DNA of 64,000 nt from an uncultured Clostridia bacterium (GCA_945876745.1 CAMCPL010000009.1:16839-80838), one strand, 5' to 3'; counted from the first letter of the stretch, positions 7,488 through 17,099 are shown. Numbers and translations: made by a program. The notes: generated by a model not told the origin, from the sequence alone.

Positions 7488-7804
7488 TATCCCTTCCTCG
7501 CAATCTCTAACAGTTGTTCGTAGATTTTCTTCTGTTCGTCTACCACATCTTGAAAATCATACGACTGAAACACACCCGAATTTATCTTCGTTGCAATCTG
7601 ATTCAGGTTGTTGCCGATGCGCTTGAGTTCGATCAGCAACGGTTTTACATCCTCTGCAACTTGGATGGGTATTTCGAGCGAAAGCGAAACAATATAGTCG
7701 GTAAGGCTTCGCTTAGCGCGTTTTGCATTTCGCTCGATGCGTTCCCTTTCGGCACTGGTAAGGCGAATGGTCAGCGTGTTATCACGCCGTCTTTTTTCAC
7801 TCAT
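7487..7804 (-). CDS. mobC: MobC-like relaxosome accessory protein
   Basis: This is about 105 residues. The basic N-terminal ribbon-helix-helix-like part (NTLTIRLTSAERERIERNAKR) and the following LTDYIVSLSL and IGNNLNQIATKIN stretches are typical of MobC (bacterial mobilisation protein). It should bind oriT and help the relaxase open the strands. An ATG at 7813 is in frame, but AAAGGA abuts it; the ATG at 7804 has proper spacing. The stop overlaps the relaxase start, showing translational coupling. Confidence 0.85.
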   Translation of the reverse strand: MSEKRRRDNTLTIRLTSAERERIERNAKRAKRSLTDYIVSLSLEIPIQVAEDVKPLLIELKRIGNNLNQIATKINSGVFQSYDFQDVVDEQKKIYEQLLEIARKG

Positions 7805-7819
7805 TTTTATCATTCCTTT

Positions 7820-8068
7820 CGTAATAATAGTGGGTTCGGGCTACCGCCCGAAATTTCAGCGGTCAGGCGGACAGCCGGACGCTCTGCTTGCCCCAGACTA
7901 AAGTCTGGGAAATGAAAAACCGAAGTTCTCACAATCGCCCCAAATTTGCATTTTAATCTTCAGTGGGGTGTTTATGCATTTCTCTTGCCAAACGCCCCAC
8001 AAATCGCCTACAAATCGCTCACAGGGACGAAAGGAACGCTTGGGACGAATGTTTTGGGAGGCCCCTTT
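7820..8068. other. Non-coding region, candidate oriT
   Basis: This is a 250-base gap between mobC and the RepA-like gene. It holds a hairpin at about 7892-7910 (CCCAGAC-TAAA-GTCTGGG), a GGGCTACCGCCC inverted repeat near 7838-7852, and repeated CGCCCCA/CAAATCG segments at 7936-8020. Inverted repeats directly upstream of mobC-relaxase are the usual position of oriT. No nick-site motif could be assigned. Confidence 0.4.
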
Positions 8069-9088
8069 TTATTCGTCATGAACGACACTATCGTCACTGG
8101 CAGAGGAAGAATAATTTACTTCCAAGAGCCTGACTCCGTTACTACGGTGACTGCGAAAACTCAAACCGAAATCAATGAGACTGTACTCCCAAAGGTTCAT
8201 CAATCGCTTGAGTCCTCTCGGCGATATTGACTGCTCGGTATGCGTGTTATACATTTCACAGAATTCGGTGTTACTGCCGCTGTAAGATTTTTTTGTTTTC
8301 ATAAAATCAATCAGCAGTTCCATCTCTTTCGGCAAAAGCATTTCACGGTTCTCCATACTGTCACGAAGCATTTTCCAAACGAAATCCTTTTTGGAAAACT
8401 GCAGTTCGAGCTGACGGTCTTCCACGTCACGACCTGTGCAGTAGAGTGTGGCACTGTCAGCATTGCGCTTGCTCTTGTCAAGAACAAAAGCAGTATCGAC
8501 TGCGCCTACGATACCTGTGGTGCCGGTCAGCTTATTGAACGGATCGCTGTCGCCCTGCTTACGAAGGTGATGCACAAGCAGAAGACAAATATTTAGTTCG
8601 TCTGCCAACTGTTTCAGCAACCGAATTTCATCGTAGTCGTTTGCGTAAGAGGTATCGATACTGTTGTTGCGCACAATCTGAAAAGTATCAACCGCAACGA
8701 AAACGGTATCGGGATGCTCTTTCACAAATTCACGAATCTGTTCGCACAGCCCATCTGATAAAGTTCCGGCAGAGGTAGCAAAAAACGCATTGGGAGGAAC
8801 CTCGTCCGTGATACACAGAAGGCGATTCTGAACACGGCGCAGGGTATCTTCAAGACAAAGATACAAGGTTGTTCCCTTTGTCGTTTTTAAATCCCACATC
8901 GGTTCACCCTTTGCAATGCGGATGCACAGATCCAGCACCCACCACGATTTGCCTATCTTGGAAGCGCCGCCGAGGATACACATACCTTGCGGCAACAAGG
9001 TTTCTACACAAAACTTTGTCGGGGGCAGTTTCATGTCCATCAAGGTTTCGCCGTCAATGACAGCAAGTTTTGCGTTTTTATCAGCCAT
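8069..9088 (-). CDS. RepA-like AAA_25 ATPase/helicase
   Basis: This protein of about 339 residues belongs to the RepA/RecA-like AAA_25 class used by plasmids and integrative elements for replication or excision. Walker A is GGASKIGKS (about 41-49), followed by LYLCLEDTLRRVQNRL, Walker B VFVAVDTFQIV (about 130), and LLLVHHLRKQG with the GTTGIVGAVDTAFVL region. A GTG at 9106 is in frame, but the site AAAGGAG fits the ATG at 9088. It faces away from the 9332 gene. It likely lets the excised circle replicate, a property inferred from the family. Confidence 0.8.
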   Translation of the reverse strand: MADKNAKLAVIDGETLMDMKLPPTKFCVETLLPQGMCILGGASKIGKSWWVLDLCIRIAKGEPMWDLKTTKGTTLYLCLEDTLRRVQNRLLCITDEVPPNAFFATSAGTLSDGLCEQIREFVKEHPDTVFVAVDTFQIVRNNSIDTSYANDYDEIRLLKQLADELNICLLLVHHLRKQGDSDPFNKLTGTTGIVGAVDTAFVLDKSKRNADSATLYCTGRDVEDRQLELQFSKKDFVWKMLRDSMENREMLLPKEMELLIDFMKTKKSYSGSNTEFCEMYNTHTEQSISPRGLKRLMNLWEYSLIDFGLSFRSHRSNGVRLLEVNYSSSASDDSVVHDE

Positions 9089-9207
9089 AGGAATTTCTCC
9101 TTTCACAAAAAAGTAAGAGCGAAAACATCAGCCGCGGAACCAGTGCTTTCGCTCTCCTAATTATCTAATGGCTGAAAAATCGAAAATTACATAAAATATT
9201 GTGAGCG

Positions 9208-9242
9208 TTAAAAATCGTTTCTAAAAAAATTGTGATTTTTAA
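9208..9242. promoter_or_regulatory. Inverted repeat in the divergent region
   Basis: TTAAAAATC (9208-9216) and GATTTTTAA (9234-9242) form a perfect 9-bp inverted repeat between the two divergent genes, a possible operator. A TATAAT at 9275-9280 serves the rightward genes. Confidence 0.35.
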
Positions 9243-9331
9243 TGACAACGAAATATTTTTGTGATATAATTATCGTAGAGTATGGTTTATGGTACAGACC
9301 GTTTTGTAAAATTATAGTGCGGGGGAAGCGC

Positions 9332-10519
9332 ATGAGGGCAATCGAAACAAAACCGATCGGCGATGCGAATTTTTATAAATTCTCTATCGACTTCGTTGAC
9401 GATAAATTTATCATAGGCGGACAATCTTTGCCGCTCGGAATTATCACGCACGATATATTAAACATTCCCGTAGACAAACAGCCTGCTATCGGCGACGTGG
9501 GCAATGAATTAATTACCTTATATAGCCGTCTGAATTCAGAAAACTACAGCGATGAGCTTTTTATAAGCATCAGAGAAACGATTGAAAAAACAATAAAGGT
9601 TATTAAAAAAATTAAACCGTTTTCTTACTTTAACATCAACGGCGAATACGATTACATTAATTTTCTTCTCAGTGATGCTAAAATTAAGGAGTGGAATCAC
9701 AGTTTTTCTTCTATGCCGATTCCTAACATTAATTTTGTACCCGAAGGCACGGAAATGTATGACCAAGCTATTATTCTCACAGAGTTTATAAAATCCTATA
9801 TGTACCTTTGTACTGACACCGTCAATTTTTATAACATTGCGAAGACCTATTTTGTAAATCTCACCGAAAACGGTTTTCGCGACAAAGTGCTTCTCGCCGG
9901 GTATACAAAAGAGTTCTTTTCCCACGAGGGAATTTTACAGTGGCTCGAAGATATGAATGTGACCGATTTCACACACAACTTTACGCTTGAGCCGGGCGTT
10001 TGGATGGCACCCGTTATAATAAAAAATAAAGATGGCTTAGCTATGCTCGGTCGCCGAATCCATTTCGACCGTATGCTGAACTTTTATGTTACCGATATGT
10101 TTGAGGGGCTTGCTGTTGGACACTACTCTTGGCAATGCGGGATCTGTAATAAATTTTTCTTTATGGAGACGGCGCGTAAACAACTGTATTGCAGCACAGT
10201 CAATCCGGAGTACGGTGTTCCTTGCGCTTACGTCGCTAAAAACAAATTAAATATGCCAAAGCAAAAGAAATCAGACGGGCGCGGTTATGTCACTTGGAAA
10301 CACAGAAAAGACTCTATCCGCCGTGAAAAATATCTCACGAATAATAACAAACCAAATGCAAAATACGATATGGAGACCTGCCTTAAAGCAAGCGAGCTTA
10401 TCAACCGTTATTTTGAGCAGGCACAAATTGATTTCGATTACGCTGAGAATGGGTACGAACAGGATATGGCTTTAGATCATATCTTTGCCGAGGCGAAACG
10501 ATTGCTCGGCAAAAAATAA
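9332..10519 (+). CDS. Zinc-finger protein of the element (DUF6076-like), unknown
   Basis: This protein has about 395 residues. The frame opens at 9242, but GGGGGAAGCGC before the ATG at 9332 and a TATAAT at 9275-9280 (inside the longer version) favour the shorter start. Most of the protein is unrecognised. Near residues 268-295 there is a cysteine cluster (CGICNKFFFMETARKQLYC then a distal GVPCAY) like a treble-clef/CGNR zinc finger, and the C-terminus is basic. Its look suggests the DUF6076 group, which I hold with low confidence. It precedes the sigma-like gene by 33 bases on the same strand, so the two probably form one transcript. Confidence 0.55.
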   Translation: MRAIETKPIGDANFYKFSIDFVDDKFIIGGQSLPLGIITHDILNIPVDKQPAIGDVGNELITLYSRLNSENYSDELFISIRETIEKTIKVIKKIKPFSYFNINGEYDYINFLLSDAKIKEWNHSFSSMPIPNINFVPEGTEMYDQAIILTEFIKSYMYLCTDTVNFYNIAKTYFVNLTENGFRDKVLLAGYTKEFFSHEGILQWLEDMNVTDFTHNFTLEPGVWMAPVIIKNKDGLAMLGRRIHFDRMLNFYVTDMFEGLAVGHYSWQCGICNKFFFMETARKQLYCSTVNPEYGVPCAYVAKNKLNMPKQKKSDGRGYVTWKHRKDSIRREKYLTNNNKPNAKYDMETCLKASELINRYFEQAQIDFDYAENGYEQDMALDHIFAEAKRLLGKK

Positions 10520-10552
10520 TAATATCCTTATTCTTTGAAAGGAGGTGCGAGG

Positions 10553-11923
10553 ATGAACGCAGAATATATAAAAGTTGCAAACAAACTGCTTTGCGGTATT
10601 ACGGACAAGCGGTTGCGTGAGCCTGAAATATGGAACGATATTTTATCTTCCGTTCGGTCGGGAAAACTTAAGCTTTGGGAAATCAACGATGAGATTTTGC
10701 ATATAAAATATTTCTGCAAAGAAAAAATCGAACTCGCATCTACCTTTACCGAGACCGATAAAAGCGGTGTGCAGTTCGATGACCTGAACGAGTATTTTAT
10801 TAAGGCGCTTGAGAGCCGTGATAAAGGATATTTTGAAGCATTTATCAAAACTTACGAGCCTGTGCTTCACAACCGTGCCGAGCATTTTGTCAGCCGTTAT
10901 AACTTAACCGAGGACGATTCCGAGGATATCAAACAAATCTTTTTAGAGACACTGTGGTTTGCTTTTCTTGATTATGATACCTTCGATCCTATTCCACTTT
11001 TGCAGTATATAAAAAAGGCAGCACACCATAAACAACTTGATTATATCCGCACAACCAAAAATGCCTGTACCGTGCCAACGCAAAACGGATATAATGATTT
11101 GCGAAAGGTTATGAGCATTTATAATAACAATCCTGAGCTTTCTACCAATGAGCGTATTGCTCTCATCGTAAAAGAAACAGGGTTTACTGAGGAGAAGGTC
11201 ACCGAGCTTATTGTCATCGGCAAGGCTACCGAGTATCCCATCGGCATCGTACCGGCAGAAGATGATGAGGAAGAACTTGACGGTGCTATCTCGAACGAGC
11301 TTATTGAAGATCCGTCTATATCTCTGTTTCAAGAGGCTTGGCGGAATATTTGCCGTGAGTATTTTCGTGAGGTCGCCGATAAAATTTCACCTAAGGATAA
11401 GCAAATATTATCACTGTCGCTCGGTGTTTGTTTCGATTGCTTCGGTATTTTCAAACCGAGCACCTATGCGGAGATTGCTATGAAGCAAGGTGCTTCGGGT
11501 GAGAAGAGCATTGAGAAAAAACGCAAGACAGCAATCGAAAAGTTTGCAAAGCAACTTTGTGAATTGGGCTTCTGCGACGGTGTTTCCCTAAAGCAAACGG
11601 ATATGGTTATTGTTAAAGAAAACGGTGAGAAAAAGGTGCAGTCGGTGACCTACGCCTATACTCCCTACGGAGAAGGCGAAGCCGGAGAGATCATTCATAC
11701 CACCATTGGTAAACACCGCTTTCAGGTCATTCGCCTTGCCGAGTTTGATGTGACCGGTGTTTACGCTGAACAAGTTACAAAAATTATCGGTTATATGAAC
11801 GGTAATTTTATTAAAGAAAAGTTTTATGCTATTCCCTTGGAGGAACTATCCAAAGTGAATAAGCATAACGCTAAACCCAAGCTGCCGTTTTATAAAAAGC
11901 CCCGTACAACCGAACAGAAATAG
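10553..11923 (+). CDS. Sigma-70-like factor of the element
   Basis: This is about 456 residues. The segment around residues 85-165 (YFEAFIKTYEPVLHNRAEHF, EDIKQIFLETLWFAFL, LLQYIKKAAHHKQLDYIR) resembles sigma-70 region 2. A helical block at about 265-335 (DKQILSLSLGV, TYAEIAMKQGASGEKSIEKK) is like region 4, the -35-reading helix-turn-helix. The last 120 residues are a separate beta-rich domain that I do not recognise. The ATG at 10553 is set by AAAGGAGGTGCGAGG. Much longer than an ordinary ECF factor. It could direct polymerase to element promoters; this is inference. Confidence 0.6.
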   Translation: MNAEYIKVANKLLCGITDKRLREPEIWNDILSSVRSGKLKLWEINDEILHIKYFCKEKIELASTFTETDKSGVQFDDLNEYFIKALESRDKGYFEAFIKTYEPVLHNRAEHFVSRYNLTEDDSEDIKQIFLETLWFAFLDYDTFDPIPLLQYIKKAAHHKQLDYIRTTKNACTVPTQNGYNDLRKVMSIYNNNPELSTNERIALIVKETGFTEEKVTELIVIGKATEYPIGIVPAEDDEEELDGAISNELIEDPSISLFQEAWRNICREYFREVADKISPKDKQILSLSLGVCFDCFGIFKPSTYAEIAMKQGASGEKSIEKKRKTAIEKFAKQLCELGFCDGVSLKQTDMVIVKENGEKKVQSVTYAYTPYGEGEAGEIIHTTIGKHRFQVIRLAEFDVTGVYAEQVTKIIGYMNGNFIKEKFYAIPLEELSKVNKHNAKPKLPFYKKPRTTEQK

Positions 11924-11929
11924 TTTTAT

Positions 11930-12042
11930 CGACCCGTAGGCCGTTTCAGATGAAACAAACGCCTACAAAGGCAAAACAATAAATTACCCACCAGATGTTG
12001 TGGCAAGGTTCAGTGCCTGACCGCCGCATCCAGTGGGCATTT
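11930..12042. terminator. Convergent terminator region
   Basis: GTAGGC...GCCTAC with inner GTTTCA/TGAAAC (about 11936-11969), then a second hairpin (ACCCACCAGATG...CAGTGGGC) followed by ATTTTT at about 12035. It sits between the sigma-like gene and the opposing DUF6809-like gene. Confidence 0.5.
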
Positions 12043-12327
12043 TTATATTTCTTCCACCGTTCCTAAGCCTTCCATTACTTCGACCATTATGCGTGTTGCG
12101 AGGATGAATCCCGAGCTGAACGCTTCACGCTCGGTGATGCAGGACAGTTCGCTTGTGCAGTCCTTGAATTTTTCAAAAGTTTCTTTTTGCTTCTCTGACA
12201 GACCAGCATTGAGTTCTTCCTCGTTTTTGCATATCATCTTAACAAGCTTATCCACTCTCGTTCCTCTCTTGATATACCTTTCGTGTGGACTTATGTTGCC
12301 GTAGTATAAATCTTCAAGTGTTGTCAT
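12043..12327 (-). CDS. DUF6809-like small protein
   Basis: This is a 94-residue protein starting MTTLEDLYYGN, with FEKFKDCTSELSCITEREAF and a helical C-terminus. The pattern (L.DLYYGNI.P.E, then E.EAF..GF) matches the DUF6809 family often seen in Clostridia mobile elements. Function is unknown. The start at 12327 follows AAAGGAGG with eight bases of spacing; the longer frame to 12363 has no site. It is not obviously part of the restriction operon, which reads toward it on the same strand and starts 2.5-4.4 kb upstream; 60 bases separate it from the res stop. Confidence 0.7.
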   Translation of the reverse strand: MTTLEDLYYGNISPHERYIKRGTRVDKLVKMICKNEEELNAGLSEKQKETFEKFKDCTSELSCITEREAFSSGFILATRIMVEVMEGLGTVEEI

Positions 12328-12387
12328 AAAAATTGCCTCCTTTGCAGTACAAACACATACCACAAAGGAGGCGACAAGTCCAGCTTT

Positions 12388-14898
12388 TTATTCGCTCTGA
12401 CCTTTTTGAATTTCTACATCCAATTCACTATTAAATTTCAAGAAGGTTTTATTTTTTATGCTTTCAAAAAAAGCATGATAATTTTTAGGCGTCAACATAG
12501 TAAATTTATAAACATTTTCGCCAAGATACTTATTAATCAACTTAACATGCTCAATAGCTGCATTGTGCTTACCTATATTCTCCGCATGTGGCGATTGTAT
12601 TTCTTCATCGCCTTTTATTTCAACAATTATTATATTATCATTGATTTTTAGAATAAAATCCGGATTAAATTTGTCATACCTTATTGCTTCTCCATGCCTA
12701 GGATTTTTCTTCCATGAGTAATCTATGGAATAAAAATTTTTGGATGGAGACTTTATCCAAGCAGTAATCATATCAGAATTATCTATTAATCCATCAATAA
12801 ATTTCTTTTCTGGATCATGATTCGAAAAACATAACGAGGTTATGGTTTTAAATTTATTTTTATTTGACACCTTTTTCTGTTTATATCCATTACTCGTGTC
12901 TATGATTTCATCAAAAAACTCTGTTTCTTCGTCTGACAAATATCCTTTTGTATCATCAGTCCAAAATAATGTATTACTGTTTTTTAATAAGCTGGCACTT
13001 GTTGATTCACTGCCCATATCTCTCGTAGATACAACAAAGTATTTGTCCGGATTTGTACTATAAGTTACATAGGTTGAGCCTTGGCGCCAAGCAGTAGACA
13101 TAGCAGAAATAAATTTGTTAGACAATGAATCTGTTATTACAGTATTGCCACTTTCTTCTAACGAGTGCTTAATTATTTCCTCTAATTTTTCAATCGAATA
13201 CTTCTCTTGATATTGTTCTGCCAACCCCAAACCTTCGTCGTCCGGAACATCTCTAAATCTATCCCACATTTTTAAAGCCATATCTTCAATGCTAATAGTC
13301 TTATGTTTTAGTTTTGTGTTCCATGTTTTGCTTTCATTTTTTAGATTAGAAAGCTCTATTTCAACTGTTTCTTCCGGTGATACGGTTGGTAATGTTATAT
13401 AACCTTTATCAAACAAATTATAAAGACCAACCTTTTCCTTCTTTTTAGGGGAAGCTATAGGATCTTTTTTATATTCACAATTGCAAATTTCAAAATGAAA
13501 TTCCGAATTAGGTTCAATTTTCGTTGAAATACGGCGTTCTATTTCCAATATTTCATCAACAAGTTTTTTAACTGCAAGTGACCATTTTTCATGATTGAAA
13601 ACTATTACCTCAGGCTTGCCAAACATCATATTCCAGTTTGATGGTATACGAAGTCCTCTACCCAAAACTTGAGCAATTAACAACTTTGAATTAAACGCTC
13701 TTTCTTCATCAGGAATTATTTGAAATACGCGCTTAACATCCCAACCCTCTGTAAGCATAGAAACAGAAAAAATCCATTCAACTTTAGATGTGCTTGAATC
13801 TACATCTTTCAATCTTGCCCTGTCACCAGCTACATTCGGTTTGGAATGAACAACTAAAACTCTTTCGTTAACTTCATCATCAGATAATTTAAAGTTATCC
13901 TTAAGGTAGTTTTTAAATCTTCTCGCAAGTGCGTCACACGAGGAGGTTTTTTCGGTTACAACAATAGAAATAGGCAAGATGTTTTTAGAACTTAATTTTT
14001 CCTTAATTTCATTATGTGAATTGATAATAACTTGCCATTGGTCTTCTTTTTTAGTTGGCATATTTTCTTTTATAATATATGAAACATTTTTAACCCAACC
14101 ATCATCTATTGCTTGCTTTAAAGAATATCGATAGATTACATCCACAAAATAATCATTATCTTTATAGTAACAAGTACCCGATACTCCGATATTATATTTA
14201 GGTTTAATAGTTTCTATAAAGTTTTTCCATTGATTTTGCTCTGTGTAATAAATATGATGCGATTCGTCACTCAAAACGAGTGTTTTCTCACCCTTTCCGA
14301 TTAAACTATCCGTTATTGAACTGCGAGAATTTTTATAAATAGCATCTCTATTTTCTACACAGATACATCCTTTGACAACACTTTCATCGCTGGCAATAAT
14401 TCTAGGAGGAGGTGTGGATAAGCAACTATTTAATTTGCTATCAGCAGCGAAAGTTTCAAATTTGTTTTTTAACTCACGCTCTATAGTGATACTTGGTACA
14501 AGAACAAGAACTTGATCAACAAATCCTGCACTTAACATTATTGTGGCGAGTCCATATAATACCCAACTTTTTCCTGTGCCTGTTGCTAAATCCAAGTTTG
14601 CAGTATAAGTATTTTTAAAAAATAACTTATTAATGAAATTTTTCTCTGTTGAATATTTGTCTTTAAGATGATAATTATTAGAATAATTTTCTTTTGCTAA
14701 ATCTTCAATATTCCTATATTGATTACCGCACATAAATCGTAATGCTGCATAAATAGCTTCTTCTTGATATTTTCGGCCATCTGTTAAAGTTAAAACAAAT
14801 TTATCGTATTTACTTTCATCCCACTTACTTAAATCAACATTATTCCCAACATTTAATACTAAATCTTGTTCTTTGATTTTAATTTTATTTTGTTCCAT
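12388..14898 (-). CDS. res: Type III restriction enzyme subunit Res
   Basis: This 836-residue SF2 helicase-nuclease is the restriction subunit of a Type III system. Walker A ATGTGKS is at about 106-112, the DESHH box at about 210, helicase motif VI-like QVLGRGLRIP at about 400, and a C-terminal PD-(D/E)xK nuclease with NPDFILKINDN and IVEIKGDEE at about 740-755. It translocates or signals along DNA and cuts near unmethylated sites pointing at each other. The ATG at 14898 lies inside the end of mod (14-base overlap), so the two are translationally coupled. It is notably more AT-rich than the integration genes, a sign of separate acquisition. Confidence 0.93.
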   Translation of the reverse strand: MEQNKIKIKEQDLVLNVGNNVDLSKWDESKYDKFVLTLTDGRKYQEEAIYAALRFMCGNQYRNIEDLAKENYSNNYHLKDKYSTEKNFINKLFFKNTYTANLDLATGTGKSWVLYGLATIMLSAGFVDQVLVLVPSITIERELKNKFETFAADSKLNSCLSTPPPRIIASDESVVKGCICVENRDAIYKNSRSSITDSLIGKGEKTLVLSDESHHIYYTEQNQWKNFIETIKPKYNIGVSGTCYYKDNDYFVDVIYRYSLKQAIDDGWVKNVSYIIKENMPTKKEDQWQVIINSHNEIKEKLSSKNILPISIVVTEKTSSCDALARRFKNYLKDNFKLSDDEVNERVLVVHSKPNVAGDRARLKDVDSSTSKVEWIFSVSMLTEGWDVKRVFQIIPDEERAFNSKLLIAQVLGRGLRIPSNWNMMFGKPEVIVFNHEKWSLAVKKLVDEILEIERRISTKIEPNSEFHFEICNCEYKKDPIASPKKKEKVGLYNLFDKGYITLPTVSPEETVEIELSNLKNESKTWNTKLKHKTISIEDMALKMWDRFRDVPDDEGLGLAEQYQEKYSIEKLEEIIKHSLEESGNTVITDSLSNKFISAMSTAWRQGSTYVTYSTNPDKYFVVSTRDMGSESTSASLLKNSNTLFWTDDTKGYLSDEETEFFDEIIDTSNGYKQKKVSNKNKFKTITSLCFSNHDPEKKFIDGLIDNSDMITAWIKSPSKNFYSIDYSWKKNPRHGEAIRYDKFNPDFILKINDNIIIVEIKGDEEIQSPHAENIGKHNAAIEHVKLINKYLGENVYKFTMLTPKNYHAFFESIKNKTFLKFNSELDVEIQKGQSE

Positions 14899-16768
14899 CA
14901 ATTACAACCCTCTTTTCATTACCTGCGTTATCAATAAAAATAAACATGGCTTTTTTATTTATGGTTTTAATCTTAATAGATTTTTTCAACTGACTTTCTT
15001 TTGTTTTTGTGTTCTTTACATATAAATCCTTGTTATAAAGAATATCGTCAATATCAAATATTTCACCATTATAATTATAGTCGATCAAAACCATTGCAAG
15101 TTCTGTTTTTTGTTCGCCCTTTATTCTACTGTTGCTCCTAAATTTTTTGATTTGTAAAGTGTTCTTTACTATTTTAAAATCCACTTGTGGTGGCTGAATA
15201 AAATCAAAACCAACAGAGTCAACAATTTCATTTACAGAATCGATATCACGAGGCTGTTTAGGTGGAGTGAAATTTTCAGTAAATTTGGCGAGCATAGAAT
15301 ATGGAACACGCAAAATATGATATATTCTATCTTTAATTTCTACCTCATCTTCGGCAAATGTAAACTGTCCTTGTGGCGCTATTATGAAAATCTCATTACC
15401 AACATTACCGCCAAGAATTACATCTATTTCACTAATTGTTTCATATGAAATCTTCATATTGTCTTTTTTTAATTCTTGAGGTGAATATACTTTAACTAAA
15501 CAATTATCTTTCTCTCCATCAAACTCCAATCCCCGAATTGTATTTTTTACCACTTGACAATTCCATAATTGAAGTGCAAACAATTTCCAGTTTTCATTAT
15601 CAAATTTGTTTAATTTTTCAGCATCGTATAAACCGCCAGAATACAACATAAACGGACGAATATTATTTATTTGTAACAAGCGCTTTTGGATTGTATAAAT
15701 AGAATATTTACCAACATCTACAGCTATCCAACGACGTCCTAGTTTTTCGGCTACAGCAGGCGTTGTACCGCTACCAGCAAAAAAGTCTAAAACCAAATCG
15801 CCTATATTCGTAGTTGAATTAATAACTCTATACAATAATTTTTCTGGCTTTTGAGTCGGGTAATTTACTATTTCAGGTGAATTTACAATTGTTTGAAAAC
15901 TTGCGATATCTTGCCAAACATCTGAAACAGGAACACCTTTTGCTGTATCCAAATATAACCGTTTTTCTTTAGTAATACTTTTATATCGGCGACCATCTTC
16001 ATCAACCGAAGAAAATCTTTTTAATTGTTTTTCTGAGTACGGTAAAAACTCCTTATTAAATATTCTATTATTAGATTTAGAATAATATAATATTGTATCA
16101 TGGCCTCGTACAAAATTCTCAGCTAAACTTTTAAATCCAGAAACGCCACTTAATTGCCAAATAATTTCTCTTTGAAAATTATTTTTTCCAAACACTTCAT
16201 CCATAATTACTTTTATATAATGAACCATTTTGTTGTCTAAATGAACAAAAATACTTCCATCATCTGTCAATAATTCTCTAGCTAGTATTAATCGCTTGCG
16301 TATAAATTCTATAAATGCAGCACCTGATAATTTATCAGCATAGGCCACTTGTTCTTCGCCATTCACCTTAAATTCCTGTCTAGTAGCAAACGGAGGATCT
16401 ATATATATTAATCTAACACCATCTGTTCCATCTGTATTCTTAAGTTTCCCGTCCTTTTTCATTTGAATTAGGGTTTTTAAAATTTGCAGATTTTCTCCGA
16501 AAATCAACTTGTTAATCCATTCGTTAGAATTAACTGTTGCATTTGGAGGAAAAATTCTATCTTCTTGCAACGGGACGGGAATAGTTTGTGACAAAATTTG
16601 TTCTCGGCTTTCTTTTCCCCAATATGTCAATTCATACTCACGTTTTTCAGGTGGAAAAAGAATATGAGAAATTTCATTCGGTATTTCTTGATTATTTTCA
16701 ATATATTCTCTTGCCATCTCAAGTGCCTGCAACTGCACTGCTTTAGCGTTTTGATTTGTAACACTCAT
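14885..16768 (-). CDS. mod: Type III DNA methyltransferase Mod
   Basis: This is a 627-residue N6-adenine methyltransferase. The catalytic motif IYIDPPFATRQEF lies at about residue 123 and the SAM-binding motif DFFAGSGTTPAVA at about 326, so catalytic before SAM-binding: the beta class used by Type III Mod proteins. Between them is the variable target-recognition region (about 190-300). WRWIAVDVGKYS-like strand (RRWIAVDVGK) follows. It protects host DNA and supplies specificity to Res. GGAGGAAC precedes the ATG. Recognition sequence cannot be read from the protein. Confidence 0.93.
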   Translation of the reverse strand: MSVTNQNAKAVQLQALEMAREYIENNQEIPNEISHILFPPEKREYELTYWGKESREQILSQTIPVPLQEDRIFPPNATVNSNEWINKLIFGENLQILKTLIQMKKDGKLKNTDGTDGVRLIYIDPPFATRQEFKVNGEEQVAYADKLSGAAFIEFIRKRLILARELLTDDGSIFVHLDNKMVHYIKVIMDEVFGKNNFQREIIWQLSGVSGFKSLAENFVRGHDTILYYSKSNNRIFNKEFLPYSEKQLKRFSSVDEDGRRYKSITKEKRLYLDTAKGVPVSDVWQDIASFQTIVNSPEIVNYPTQKPEKLLYRVINSTTNIGDLVLDFFAGSGTTPAVAEKLGRRWIAVDVGKYSIYTIQKRLLQINNIRPFMLYSGGLYDAEKLNKFDNENWKLFALQLWNCQVVKNTIRGLEFDGEKDNCLVKVYSPQELKKDNMKISYETISEIDVILGGNVGNEIFIIAPQGQFTFAEDEVEIKDRIYHILRVPYSMLAKFTENFTPPKQPRDIDSVNEIVDSVGFDFIQPPQVDFKIVKNTLQIKKFRSNSRIKGEQKTELAMVLIDYNYNGEIFDIDDILYNKDLYVKNTKTKESQLKKSIKIKTINKKAMFIFIDNAGNEKRVVIDGTK

Positions 16769-16851
16769 ATTTTTTGTTCCTCCAATTAATATCTCTGTAT
16801 TCCCGTAAAAATCTGTGCTTCACTTTGGCAATTAAGCATAAATTTACTCTA

Positions 16852-16880
16852 ATTATACAAAATTCTGTGTCCGATTTAAA
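16852..16880 (-). promoter_or_regulatory. Candidate promoter for mod-res
   Basis: On the minus strand TATAAT (16857-16852) lies 17 bases from TTTAAA (16880-16875). The -35 is weak (4 of 6). Confidence 0.45.
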
Positions 16881-16925
16881 GGACTTTACGAATTTTTTCA
16901 ATTTTCTTTTGTATTCAAGACAAAA

Positions 16926-17099
16926 TTAATTTTCCTTGTTATTTGCATTCTCAAATGCTAAGTTTACATTAAAATATATTAAAATATTTTCTGATGTCAC
17001 CCCAATCGGGACGATGAGGTTATCTCTGTCGAAGGCAGAAAGGCGCTCGCTCATGCAGAGCACAGAGGATGAGCCGAGCACCGAGGGCGATTTACCCAT
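16926..17099 (-). CDS. Possible 57-residue ORF or gene remnant, GC-rich half
   Basis: The intergenic stretch between mod and the DUF4143 ATPase contains a GC-rich island (16992-17100) between AT-rich flanks. On the minus strand it reads as an open frame (ATG 17099) with good coding appearance for its first 37 residues (MSERLSAFDRDNLIVPIGV), then AT-rich residues to a stop at 16926. No ribosome site is seen. It may be a remnant of a gene from another element, or a short passenger ORF. I cannot assign a family. Confidence 0.3.
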   Translation of the reverse strand: MGKSPSVLGSSSVLCMSERLSAFDRDNLIVPIGVTSENILIYFNVNLAFENANNKEN

